Translations under genes and position numbers: made by a program | Assembly (NCBI GenBank): GCA_033063855.1 | Contig: CP093830.1 | Span: 1,860,854 to 1,924,853 of the forward strand | Reading direction: 5' to 3' | Source of the DNA: Smittia aterrima | Lineage: Eukaryota; Arthropoda; Insecta; Diptera; Chironomidae | DNA: 64,000 nt | In this document: positions 49,365 to 59,775 of the stretch, piece by piece | Numbering within the stretch: position 1 is the stretch's first letter | Layout: each line of letters opens with the position of its first letter | Notes under the pieces: generated by a model | The model's input: only the letters and a program-made list of their open reading frames with translations | What the model was told of the DNA's origin: nothing | Databases searched by the model: none

Positions 49365-50285
49365 TTAAATTTCATCATTCTTATCAACAACTTCTTCGCG
49401 TAGTTTCTTTGCTAATAACTTTCTTAGCTGAATCGATGACTCATCAGCCGACACGCTTTCTCCATCGATTACTTTTTGTGCGGCTCTTGCTGAGGTTGGG
49501 CGATCCTTAGTTGACTCATTCAACTGACGGGCACGAGCTTGTTTTTTTATTTGTAGAATCTTATCACGTTGCGACCGTAGATATTGTTGTCTTTGCGCCA
49601 TATCGTCTGTATTGACATGACCTTGCTCGAAAAACAAATTCAATCGCTTGAATTTATCGTCAGAATTACCTTGACTCTTAATTTCTTCCTCTTGATTGCT
49701 GTTGTGATTGATTTCAGCATCGACGATCTTTTCAAATTCTTTGGCTTCAATTTCCTCCTGAGCAACGTTTGTTTCACCGCTTTCGCTCTCAGGGAAAGAA
49801 GCTTGACGCCTTTCGAGCAAATCGAGCGCTTGTAATTGAATTTCAACGTTTCTTTGAACCATCAAGCGTACGAAAATGCGAATGTCGTTAGCAGCCCAAA
49901 TCTGTTGGAAAAGTCCTTTGTGGAATGAGAAAGAATGGCTGTCAGCTGACTCATCGTTCGTCAAAGCACTCAAATTTTTCCCTTCGAGACATGCAATTTC
50001 AAATTGCTCAGGGGTAATTTTCATCTCTTCCATGAAGCTCCCTAGCATATAATCCACTAGATTCTTGTATTGATCAAAAATTGCGACGTATTCCGGAGTT
50101 GATACGTCGATTTCAGAAATGTTCGGATCAAAAACTAAAAGAGAAAACCTTGAAGTTTCAAATGAAATGAAATGAATGTCCATACTCAAAGACTTCTCTT
50201 CGATGAATGTGCTTAACGCTGCATTCCACGCTGGCGAATGCAGAAAACAAATTAAACTATCAAAAACCCAACTTTCATCTGCCAT
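49365..50285 (-). CDS. CFAP36: CFAP36 / CCDC104-like BART-domain protein
   Basis: Two exons, 50285-50186 and 50134-49365, 289 residues. The N-terminal BART domain (residues 1-120) resembles the Arl2-binding protein fold and in mammals binds active Arl3 at cilia. WVFDSLICFLHSPAW and the segment YKNLVDYMLGSFMEE match the family. The motif MVQRNVEIQLQALDLLE is conserved at the end of the domain. The middle is an acidic coiled coil, and the tail contains RSQRDKILQIKKQAR and LLAKKLREEV, both typical of CFAP36. The 51-base intron is a multiple of three without a stop, so an unspliced message would encode 306 residues. I prefer splicing because the extra 17 residues break the BART alignment. Confidence 0.88.
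   Translation of the reverse strand: MADESWVFDSLICFLHSPAWNAALSTFIEEKSLSMDIHFISFETSRFSLLVFDPNISEIDVSTPEYVAIFDQYKNLVDYMLGSFMEEMKITPEQFEIACLEGKNLSALTNDESADSHSFSFHKGLFQQIWAANDIRIFVRLMVQRNVEIQLQALDLLERRQASFPESESGETNVAQEEIEAKEFEKIVDAEINHNSNQEEEIKSQGNSDDKFKRLNLFFEQGHVNTDDMAQRQQYLRSQRDKILQIKKQARARQLNESTKDRPTSARAAQKVIDGESVSADESSIQLRKLLAKKLREEVVDKNDEI
50135..50185 (-). other. CFAP36: 51-nt in-frame intron of CFAP36
   Basis: The donor is GTATGG and the acceptor CTCTTTTAG after a pyrimidine tract. The length is 51 bases with no in-frame stop, so retention is translatable. Confidence 0.75.
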
Positions 50286-50858
50286 TGTCCACGAAAACTT
50301 TTCTACAACTTTTAAGACTAAAATTTCCTTCCTTGTGTTTGACTATACTCGTTACCATGGCGGAGGAAAACTCATTGTCATCAATTTTGTATTAATAACA
50401 TCAACCTAAATTCATCAACAGAACGAAAAGTTCAGTGTGTCGTACACGGAAGGGTTCGGAAATATCTTCGCTGTGCTGGCAGGTTGCATGTGCAGTAAAC
50501 AGCTATTAAATAGTCGATAATGAAAGTGAAAATAAAAGTTGTTTTGTATTGCCGCTAAATGGAAATGCCGTTAAATGATTATATGATTGTTAGGGAAATT
50601 AACGTTTTGTAGTAGAAGGGAAGGAAAATAATTGTGCTTGTTCACAACTCTCGCGATGTTGTTCCTTGGTCCAAAATAAAATCTCGAGTTTCCATGGAAC
50701 AAACTTTTATTGTGCAAACATTCAAACATAAAATATTTTCAATAAAATTAATTTTATATGATTCCGGTTTATTGTTACTGCCTACGCACACTCGCTCTTC
50801 CTTTCAATGGAGTGATTCAATATTTCCTGGTTATTATCGATTGCGATGAGGCTGTCAA
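50286..50858. other. Intergenic region between CFAP36 and the ionotropic receptor
   Basis: About 570 bases holding the CFAP36 promoter and the 3' end of the receptor gene. Nothing else was recognised. Confidence 0.5.
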
Positions 50859-53800
50859 TTAATCAGTGAACGGTTTAATAATTTCTCGTTCTTGTCTACG
50901 GCGATAAAATCTCCAAATGCACTCAGTGAGAAAGAAAACTAATCCTCCAACAAAGCCCAAAAGGAGAACGAGGAAGCAACCTTGCATGTCTTCGAGATTT
51001 ACTCGATGATTAACGACTTCAATCAACGAGGTTTGCTTTGAACAACGATCCTTTGGTGGCAAGTATTCTTTAATCCAACGCTCAATCAAGCCCATTTGAT
51101 GAAGTCGAGTAATTTCTAGGTTGAAGAGGTTCAAGTAGGGAGAATTAACAGGCAGCACCAGTGCGATTTGTTCTTCCATAAACTCCTCGGAACTCAATGA
51201 AAAATCGCAAGTGTCGGTTTTCAAATATTCTCGTCGTTGGATGTACTGCAAGTTTGAACGCCAATCAATGTGAACATGTTTTCCTAACCGAACATCTTCG
51301 ATGATGTCTTCGTTCTCGTCGTTATAATAAATTGCTCCTTCATTGAGAATTTGATATTTCCCAACGTCGGTGTTTTTAATGTACTCTTCCAAGTAGGATC
51401 CAGCTCTCATGCCCCATTGTAATGTCCCACGTGCCTGTACAAGTTCAGCAACGGTTTGAACTTGAGAATCGATTTTTGGAAAGGTCAAAAATGCGACTAA
51501 GTTACCGCAATATGTCGTTACCAAGACGATCACAATGAGCCACCACGCTCCTGTTAATGAAAGAGAGTTTACTCAGAAGTTACTTTATTGACATTGATGA
51601 AGGGTTACCGATTATAATTCTTCCGGAATCCGCATAAGGCAAGTAAAGTCCTCCTTGTTGTAGTAAAGCTCCGTAAATGTACCTGCGAATAAATTAACTT
51701 CTCACCTCATCAACTTGACATGCACTCAATTTATTTACCAAAAACAATTGTCGATCTTGAATAGACCAATCATTCGACTTTTTCCATGGAACTCGTAAAA
51801 TGGACTTAACCGATTTACTATGCAAAGAATTGGTGGCAAGATTACTATCATGGCAGCCAAGCATAGCCAAGTCTATTAAAAAAGGTCAGGAATAAAATAA
51901 TTTGCAAGCTTTCATGTTGATTCTTACGCCATGAGTAAACGGAGCCGTGAACAAATAGATTCTGCTGATTTCACGAGGCTTTGCAACTAAGAAGCTGTAA
52001 GGTTGAATGCTGATTGGGACCGAGAAGTTAATGAATCGCTTATAACGTTCATTGACAGTGCTCGCAACGGCTCCAAAGATTATTCGATTTTCTGTTAGGA
52101 GAGTCAATACTTCAGTTGGAATGTCAGTCGTCAATAAATGAATCTCCTTTGTCATCTGTTAAAACAATTTCGTTAAAAGTCTGATTGAGTTATTGGATTC
52201 ACATACATTTCCACTAAAATCGTCGCTTGCGTTCGCGTTCGTTGAAACTTGTGCAAGATGTAGAACGTAAGTGAAATTCATTTTATGTGACATCTCATCA
52301 AGAATATCGATGATAACACCACTCGCTTTCCCGACGATTCCCGACTCGTTGCTGCTTACGTATTGCCAAGGAGGATTCTGAAAAGAGTTCATAGAAATCA
52401 AAACTTCTTTGATATTTAAGAAGCTTATGATAAAACTTGAAAGCGATAGTGTTTCCTAACTTAACTTACGTGATATGTGATGATGTGGAAAGTTTTGCCC
52501 CTAAATCCATGTGAGATATGAGGGAAAAGAACATCACTCATCTTCAGGCCATCGAAAGGTTTCCAAAAGCCTGCGTTGAGAAGTTTTGATTGCGCCAATT
52601 CCATTTGGGCTTCTTTACGAAATCCGATTTGCTGATGAGAAGCTGCTCCTTCATCCGAGAACGTAGCAAACTGATATGTTCGTCCCCAGATTTCTGCTGT
52701 GTTCACGTTCCACGTTGAACAGTTTGAACATTTCGAACTCTTTCGTAAATCGGCAAGCATGAATTCTAAAATTCCATCGCGACGTTCTTTCTTTGATGGC
52801 CGAACGATTTCCCATTCTTCGTCAGATATTTGACCATAAACCGCATTTTCCTCTCGAATCGCTTTGGACAATCCCAATACAAAAGTTTTCAATAATTCAT
52901 TGGAATGACATTTTAATCCACTTCGACATTCTTCGCCGCCTCGTGTAAAATTGTAAATGAAAGCAATGTTGTTTCCTTCTTCGATCAAAGGAGTCACAGA
53001 TGAAATATTGTGGCTTAGAAAGTTTGTATCCGAGACAACGTAGAACCACATTGAAGCTTTTGAGAATTGATGGGAATTATTATCAAAGCAATATAATTAA
53101 CTTAAGACTCAAACCTGTGTGGACCATTTTCAAATCCCTTGCCACTTCCATAATGATCTGCATTAACTTTGAAGTCACGACTACCATGAAATTTTGTCCA
53201 ATAAACTTCGTTGGCAGGGACTTTAACAAACTTCGGACAAGCTTTCTTCGATCCCATTCGTGTGCTGCTTCTCGTATTCGATAGATTGCTACTGAGAGTG
53301 GTTCAACCAAGTCACCTGTCTGTTGAGCTGGAAAATCTCTTGAGATTGCAATTACGCAACGAGAAATCATGTCTCGGTCGAACGTGTCATCGTAGAGAAC
53401 AACAGCCGATTTCCAATCGATAGTATGTTGAGCCTTTATGTCTAATATTACTTGCGGCAACTCTTCACCTAGAGAAATGAGAATTTTATTGTTTTTAAAA
53501 AGTATTCTTAGATATAATTTCTTCGCTATGGACAATCCAAATACCTGGAGTCATCATGGGAATCTTGGAAAATAATAAGACCAATTGAGATTTAAATAAA
53601 ATGAAGGGTCGAATAAATTGAAGGTTTACCATAATCGCTTCATTGTATGGCAGCCGAGGACAGTCTTAGTTGGAAAGAAAGTATTTTTAAAATCACATTG
53701 AAGAGCCAACCTGAATAACAAACCTGGATCTGTCAATGCTAGTAGCAGTAAGTTTTCGCCACGAGAATCTTTAAAAATGTCCCACGTACTTTCACAGTTG

Positions 53801-54075
53801 GTTACGCTGAAAACAGCGGTGAAGTCCTTCTTGAAATTAATTTTCGTCCACGAGTAATATGAGACAATCAAACCGCCGTTCTGCAAGTCTTCACGCAAAA
53901 CTCTCTCAACGATGATTTTCACTTCTTTTAACAAATCGTCGTAGTGCACATCGAGATATTCTCGATCAAGCACAATAGCTATTGACGCATTTGCTGTTAG
54001 CAAACTGGGAAAATCATCACACGAGCAATTCTTAAAACCTACACAAAGTAAAATTAAAAGCACAAAACGCTTCAT
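50859..54075 (-). CDS. Ir93a: Ionotropic receptor, IR93a type
   Basis: Ten exons: 54075-53724, 53664-53630, 53563-53545, 53468-53115, 53056-52470, 52377-52207, 52155-51928, 51872-51739, 51682-51609 and 51550-50859, 881 residues. IR93a is a widely expressed co-receptor which, with IR25a, mediates moisture and cool sensing in arthropods. A signal peptide (residues 1-19) precedes a full amino-terminal domain of about 400 residues, which only a few IRs (IR8a, IR25a, IR93a and similar) retain. The split ligand-binding domain follows (NPPWQYVS, then RYKRFINFSVPI for the S1 end). Next are the pore region (GALLQQGGLYLPYADSG), the M3 helix TTYCGNLVAFLTFP, the S2 lobe and a final membrane segment. The conserved YYSWTKIN and KKDFTAVFSVT of the N-terminal domain point to IR93a. 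Exon 3 is only 19 bases. Confidence 0.83.
53545..53563 (-). CDS. Ir93a: 19-nt microexon of the ionotropic receptor
   Basis: The exon encodes IPMMTP plus one base and sits between a TTTCCAAG acceptor and a GTATTT donor. Skipping it would shift the frame, because 19 is not a multiple of three. Confidence 0.82.
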
Positions 54076-54731
54076 CGTCTTCTTCCTAGGCTTTGAGACG
54101 CCTTCAAACCTTTTCCTGACTGTCGACTCGACTCAAATTCGTCTTCCTTTTATACTCGCTCACATCAAAACTTATATTTCGATCTTTGATCCCGTTTTAT
54201 ATTTCATCATCTCATCGAAAACATCCCTAAGCTGCTCACAGGTGCTTCTCCCTCGGTTTAAAAATAATTTCTCACGATTCTGTTTGATGTCCGAAGTGGA
54301 AAGTATGTGAAGGGTGAATGGGAGAAGGAAAAGCTTTCGTTCGCCTTTCACTGACAGAAAATCGAAAGTCTTCAACGATAAAGTTTGTGCTTCTTTTCAA
54401 CCGACGCATTTCTTTGCTGCTTGTCAGAAACATTTGGAATTTTGATGAGATTGCAGTAGGATCAAGAAAACAATGAAAAACAAAAATATTTTCTCTTAAA
54501 ATTCAGTTTATTAAAATTACAAGGACGTCATCGACGAGACCAACTACACGTCTACACTTCTAAGAACAAAAATGTTCGCCGCTACTAAGAATTTCTTCAA
54601 CGAAAACTCAAATTCAAACTTAGGATGAAGAATGTGCACGAAAATCGATGTTTGTTCTCCTCCTACAATAATTGTTTCATCATTTTATGTTTTAAACGTC
54701 GAAGTAAAAATGGAACAGCAACAGAGTCTTT
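54076..54731. other. Intergenic region
   Basis: About 650 bases with the receptor promoter and the 3' end of the testican gene. No exon was supported. Confidence 0.5.
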
Positions 54732-57607
54732 TTAAAAAACTAACAGCCTATCAGTGCTTCCTTCTTCTTGGCTGTCATCATCTTCAGACTCGCCGTCTTC
54801 GTCATCAGATGTTACGCCTGTCGATGCTGCGCTCTTAACGACCTCACCTGTTCCGAATAAACAAAGTGAAGGTAATGAGACGGAAACAATTTCTTGATTG
54901 ACGTTCGATTTACCGCAGTTTGGTTTTTCTCGTGTGCGGGTATTGGCGAACTCAACACCATGCTTATCGACACACCAGCAGAATCCAACCGAATGATGAC
55001 ATTGCGTTGGCTTATAAAATCCAGCTTCGTCACAATCTGGAGCGTAATTCCCAACCATATCTCCACTTAATCGTCTGCGAACTGCAGCGCATGGTCGATC
55101 TGCCTTCTCAAAGCATCGACACCATTCTCGCGTGTTCAAAACGCTATCGCGGTTGACATCACAGAGATCAATGAAAGGCTTAATACATCTCTCGTTCTGA
55201 GAAAGGAAATATCGTTAAGGGACCTGATAAAAAATTAATTTCTTTAGCTCACCTGATCATGCTCCAAATCGTAAAGTTCCTGTAACGACAAACGTCCATC
55301 GAGGTTGACGTCTAAGTGTCCAAACATCCACTTCGCTTCAACCTTGCAAGATGGTGCGAATGAAGCTAAATAAGGATGGGACTTTAAACAGGAACTGAGA
55401 TAATTAAATTGCTTTCTTACCTTTCGATTTGTAAATCTGCTGGTGTCTCTTCTTAGTATCTGCCATAATAACAGAGAACCAATCCAATAAACGATTTCCT
55501 ATTGCAGTCAACTGTTGCCCCTTGCACTCTTGCGATTCTTTAATGGGAAATAATTTACTATTAGTTCACCACAAGTTATTTAAAGTCTATGAAGATTCCT
55601 TACGGTTGTCAAGCACTTCATTATATCCATGAACTTTGTGCTTTTCTGACTTGATTTTAATCTCTTGAGTTTCATCCTGAAAACACAGAATCAGACGAGT
55701 TAGTACCATTAGGTCGAAGTCGAATCAAAATTTATTCATGAAACTCACATTGTTGTCTCTGTTGTTCTCTTGGGTGAACTTTATATACTTGTAGTGCTTG
55801 TTATCGTACTTAATCTCCTCGGGTGTGAACGTGTACTTCAAGTTGACTCCATTAAATCGTCGATTCTTATCCTTCTTCGCCTGTGAATTTAATAATGAAA
55901 AGGTTAACTCGGGATCGTGTAACGATGGAATTTCCATGACAAAACAATAAAGTTTTTAATGATGTGAAGTTTCAATCCTTACCGTGTTGCCAGCTGCAGC
56001 TTCCATGTTCTCAACAGTTTTCTTGTATTTCGCCTTTAGCTGCTCGTTTAAAGCAGCCGCTTTATGCTTCTTTGATTCCACGACTTTTTCTATTTCATCG
56101 AAAGAAATAATTAAAATCAGATTCAAGTGAGTGGATCGATAATTAATAAAGTTAACAACAACCAGCATAACTACATTCTTCCTTATGTATCACCGCAGTG
56201 CGGTAGGTTACCTTGGCATGGGCAAAATCCTTTACACGACACCTTTATTTGTGTATCATGGAGGCAATTATGGTAATCTAAACGGCAAAATGATGAATAC
56301 GTTTTGTTATCTGATCCACACAAAAACATTGGCTTCGAGACTGGGCACGGCTTGCAATTACTAAATTTGAATAACTCATCAGAACAGAACTCAACATCGA
56401 ATTCAATAGCTCTTACTCCTCTTGTTGTTCCGCTTTCGAGTCGTAAAAGATATCATCGTCTTGCTGTGAGTCTTCATAAGTTGATTCTGGTGTCTTGTGT
56501 TGTTCTGGCAGCTTTTCCTCGTTTTCAACGGCTTCGGCTTCACGCTTCGCTTCGGCCTCCAAGAAAATGTTTTTCGTTAAAACTTCATCCCTGTGAAGAA
56601 GAGAACATCAATCAATGTTATCAAAAATGGATTTCCTTCAGAGTGCAAAATATGTAAATTGCAAAGATGATATGGGGGTTAAATACGAATATGGATTGAA
56701 TTCGAGATTGGATTAAACGGACGAACCTATTTTTATGAAGTTCCTTCTTGGAAACGCAAACTGCTGTGTAGGCATCTTCCAATAAACACAGCTCCTTCTT
56801 CTTACAATTCAATGGCTTGCAGAGATCATCTGGAAAAATATTTTTCTTAAAATGTTTACAAGTAATTGAATCTTTTGATTTTACTTGACGGGTCATGAAT
56901 CCACTTTTTACGTTCGGAAATCGATGTTTTCTGCTGTTGACTTGCTTTTTCGTCCTGTCAAGAGAAATTTGGATAAAAATCATAAAATAAATTCTGTCGA
57001 GCATGAGGAAATTTCCTATGGGTCGTCGAATATTTGAGTTGAATTATTAATTAGGCTTCGAGAGAACTTTGAGCTTTGGCGGGGGAAAACTAATGGAAAC
57101 TTAGGCGTAAATGATTCAATCATCGCTGTGTTATTAATTGAATCAAATATCAGCGACTCTGTCTGCATAAAAAGTTTCCCACGTTCAAAGCTCTTTTCGA
57201 GAGGAAAAACTTTTATCGTAATTCCGTTTCGCTATTTGTCAAACAAAGTTGCAACAACGCTAATTGCGAGTTTAATTATCGTCAGGAGTTTTCGTTCATT
57301 CAAAAAATGTTTACATTGAAATCCAATCTCGGATAAATGTTTTTTGTTTCAGAATCATAATACAAAAGTCCTCAAGCTAATTTGTGGCTTAACATTGAAA
57401 ATTCGGCCATTTTTCTTAATTCAATTTGCGATATTTCCACTAAAAGTTTTGAAAACAAACGAAGCACTTTTTTCTCGTTCAGCTTACCTCGTTTACAAAT
57501 TCAAAGTCATCGCCATCCTTAAGATCACCTTCATCGTAAATATTTTCAGCCTCGGCGAAAAGCGAAATGGAAAGTACGAGAACCAAGATCCACAATGAAT
57601 ATTTCAT
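54732..57607 (-). CDS. Cow: Testican-like secreted proteoglycan (Carrier of Wingless)
   Basis: Twelve exons: 57607-57488, 56954-56885, 56829-56727, 56590-56417, 56360-56212, 56089-55983, 55880-55749, 55676-55604, 55537-55421, 55365-55253, 55196-54914 and 54847-54732, 518 residues. The order is signal peptide (residues 1-21), a short Cys-containing SPARC-like block, an acidic coiled region, a Kazal module (CKPCPVSKPMFLCGSDNKTY), and an extracellular calcium-binding EF-hand domain. The EF loops include DVNLDGRLSLQEL and DVNRDSVLNTREW. A thyroglobulin type-1 domain (CWCVDKHGVE) and an acidic tail with Ser-Gly/Glu stretches follow. This is the SPOCK/testican layout. In Drosophila, Cow is a heparan sulfate proteoglycan that binds Wingless and aids its spread. 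The last intron (66 nt) lacks a stop and may be retained. Confidence 0.85.
54848..54913 (-). other. Cow: 66-nt in-frame intron of the testican gene
   Basis: The donor is GTAAAT directly after the last thyroglobulin cysteine and Gly base, and the acceptor is GGAACAG after a pyrimidine-rich tract. The length is a multiple of three with no stop, so retention would add 22 mostly hydrophobic and polar residues before the acidic tail. Confidence 0.65.
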
Positions 57608-58132
57608 CGTTTAATTTAATTAGTTCGAGCGAAAAAGTGTTGAGTAATCCAAAATGGAAGATTGATTTTTCTGCCCGAAGACTGCAACTATTTGGGTTCC
57701 TTTGGTGATTGCGCCACTGGGTCCGTGAGCGCGATTAAAAATTTAACTCACTACACAACCTATCGCAATAATCCAACATAAAATGTCTGACTTTGAAAGT
57801 TTTGCTAGGAAGAAAATTCCTTCAAACTTTTTCAGCGAATCAAACCAATCGACTGAAGTTCAAAGTGTAAAAACATGTATGGGATTGCAAGGATTCAAGT
57901 CAAACGGTTCGAAGATTGGAAAGTCCAAGACATGCGCGATAAAGAAAAACCGTTTGTTCCGATGGCTTTTTTGCGTGAATTTATTTTCCAGACCTTTTCG
58001 ACTAATCGACAACAAATTTTTTTTCACTGGTAAATGCAAATTATAAATATTCAAGGAGAGTGAGGTGGTTTCAAAGATGGATAATCTATTTAATCATACG
58101 ACAGTTGCCCTCATCATCTTTTAATGAAATCA
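57608..58132. other. Intergenic region
   Basis: About 525 bases. An 87-codon open frame on the plus strand (57783-58046) resembles no family, and I consider it non-coding. The region probably contains the testican promoter and the pyrophosphatase 3' end. Confidence 0.5.
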
Positions 58133-59536
58133 TTACTTGAGATGAACGAAATGCCACTTGTTGATACTTTCGTTGACTGGCTCGGAGTCGCCTCCATCAG
58201 ATGAAGCTGCAAAGTGTTCTTCAGCTTGATCGTTGTTGATCTTGAAAGGTGATTCTTCGTTTGTAACATTTGAGCTAAAGAGAGAAAGAGATTGACTTGT
58301 TGTTAAAGGAAATTTCAAAATAATCAACTCACCATGAAATTTTGCTGCTTTCAACCTCCTTGCCTACGAGTTTCTGCCAGAATTGATGAGTCTCTGCGAC
58401 AACGTTCTTGGCGAACGCTGCGTTCTTAGCTTCGCTATTGAATGCAAATTGGTTTTCTGGCTTGCCGTCGGGAACTTTATAAAATTGGAACCATTCAACG
58501 GATGCTCGAAGCAATCCTGGGAAAAACTTTTCAATGTCTTGAACATCTTCCAATTGATCTGCGATAGGATCGTTGATGTCGATGGCGAGAAGTTTCCAGT
58601 CAGTCTCGCCTTCATCAATCAAAGCAAGTGTTCCAAGGATTTTAACTTGAATAACATCGCCACGAAGAGCAACGCGTGATCCAATTTCGCAAACGTCGAT
58701 AGGATCGTTATCGCCGCGACATCCTGTAGCCTTATCGATATGTTCAGGGTATTCCCAAGTTTGTGGCAATGCTCCGTAATTCCAAATGTAACCGTGGTGT
58801 GGGAAGATGTTAGCGACGAAACGCAACTTTTCCTTCTTGATGTCTTGTTTAATGGGATTGAGAGGATCGGCTAAGGAAATCTTGAAGGAAACAAGTTATC
58901 ACGCAATCTTAAAATTAATAGAAAACTAATCGATTACCTCCATCTTTGCATTTGTCCAGCGCGGCACTTCAACGACCATGTTGTAAATTTGCTTTGAATC
59001 GTTGGCAAACAAGGGAATGTCGTGCAAAGGTGAAATAAGGTTTCCAGCAGCATTTTCTAGAAAAGAAATAGAAAATATTGACATTGGCATTGAATGAACT
59101 TTGAATAACAAATAGATTACGTAGAAAAAAAAAATCTAAAATGCCAACTGTTTCCGGATCTTCATGACACAACTCAATGAAACGAGATTAGAAATCGACT
59201 CGCATTTTCATTATCTACTTTCGCGTGTCGTCCAACTAGATAGATTATTAATCTGGTTGCGGTAGATGATGGGGCTACTGATAACGAAAACTCAACTGAT
59301 TACATCATTTAATAAACCATGATTTATTAATTAAGTCTTCAAGCTTTTCACTTTAGGTTATCAACGCAATTCCCGGTTGTCGTAATGAACTTTAACTTAC
59401 TGAAGAAAACTCTGTAATCCTTGGAGTTGGTAGCTCCTTTTTGCACAGCTTGATATTTTCCTGACATTGTTGCAACGTTTCTCACCGATGAACTGAATGA
59501 AAAAACTCCTGTCGCTAGCTTTCGGATTTGAAACAT
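58133..59536 (-). CDS. Nurf-38: Inorganic pyrophosphatase (Nurf-38)
   Basis: Four exons: 59536-59401, 59056-58938, 58880-58333 and 58274-58133, 314 residues. The enzyme hydrolyses pyrophosphate to two phosphates and, in Drosophila, is also a subunit of the NURF chromatin remodeller. The family I active-site signature is present as DNDPIDVCEI, with further metal ligands in LIDEGETDWK. The blocks VVEVPRWTNAKMEIS and FVANIFPHHGYIWNYGALPQTWE are highly conserved. The C-terminus ends WHFVHLK, as in Drosophila. The first ATG gives an amphipathic, Ser/Arg-rich leader (FQIRKLATGVFSF) that could be mitochondrial. A second ATG at 59467 (MSGKYQAV) would give the cytosolic or nuclear form. Confidence 0.94.
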
Positions 59537-59775
59537 GATACAAGTTGAATTCGGTAAAGGGGAGTTAAATTTTCGAAATTTCGAAATAAACAAAAAAAAA
59601 AGTCAACGAGAATCGGCAGCTTCAATCGAAATTAAAGAATCGTGTTGTGTAAAGATATCTAAGGCTTCGTAATCGCTGTTGTGATATCTTAAAGCAGTTC
59701 TCAAGTTGCTTGTCATTGGTAATCGAGAACCAGTTTTATTCCTGCGATTGACCTTGGCCTTATGTTAATTGAAAA
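59537..59775. promoter_or_regulatory. Divergent promoter of Nurf-38 and IntS11
   Basis: Only 239 bases separate the two start codons on opposite strands. The core promoters of both genes must lie here or overlap their leaders. No TATA box is obvious. Confidence 0.65.

Noticed and set aside
57783..58046. 87-codon plus-strand open frame between the testican and pyrophosphatase genes
   Set aside because: No homology, signal peptide or domain was seen; the length is within chance for one frame in the window.
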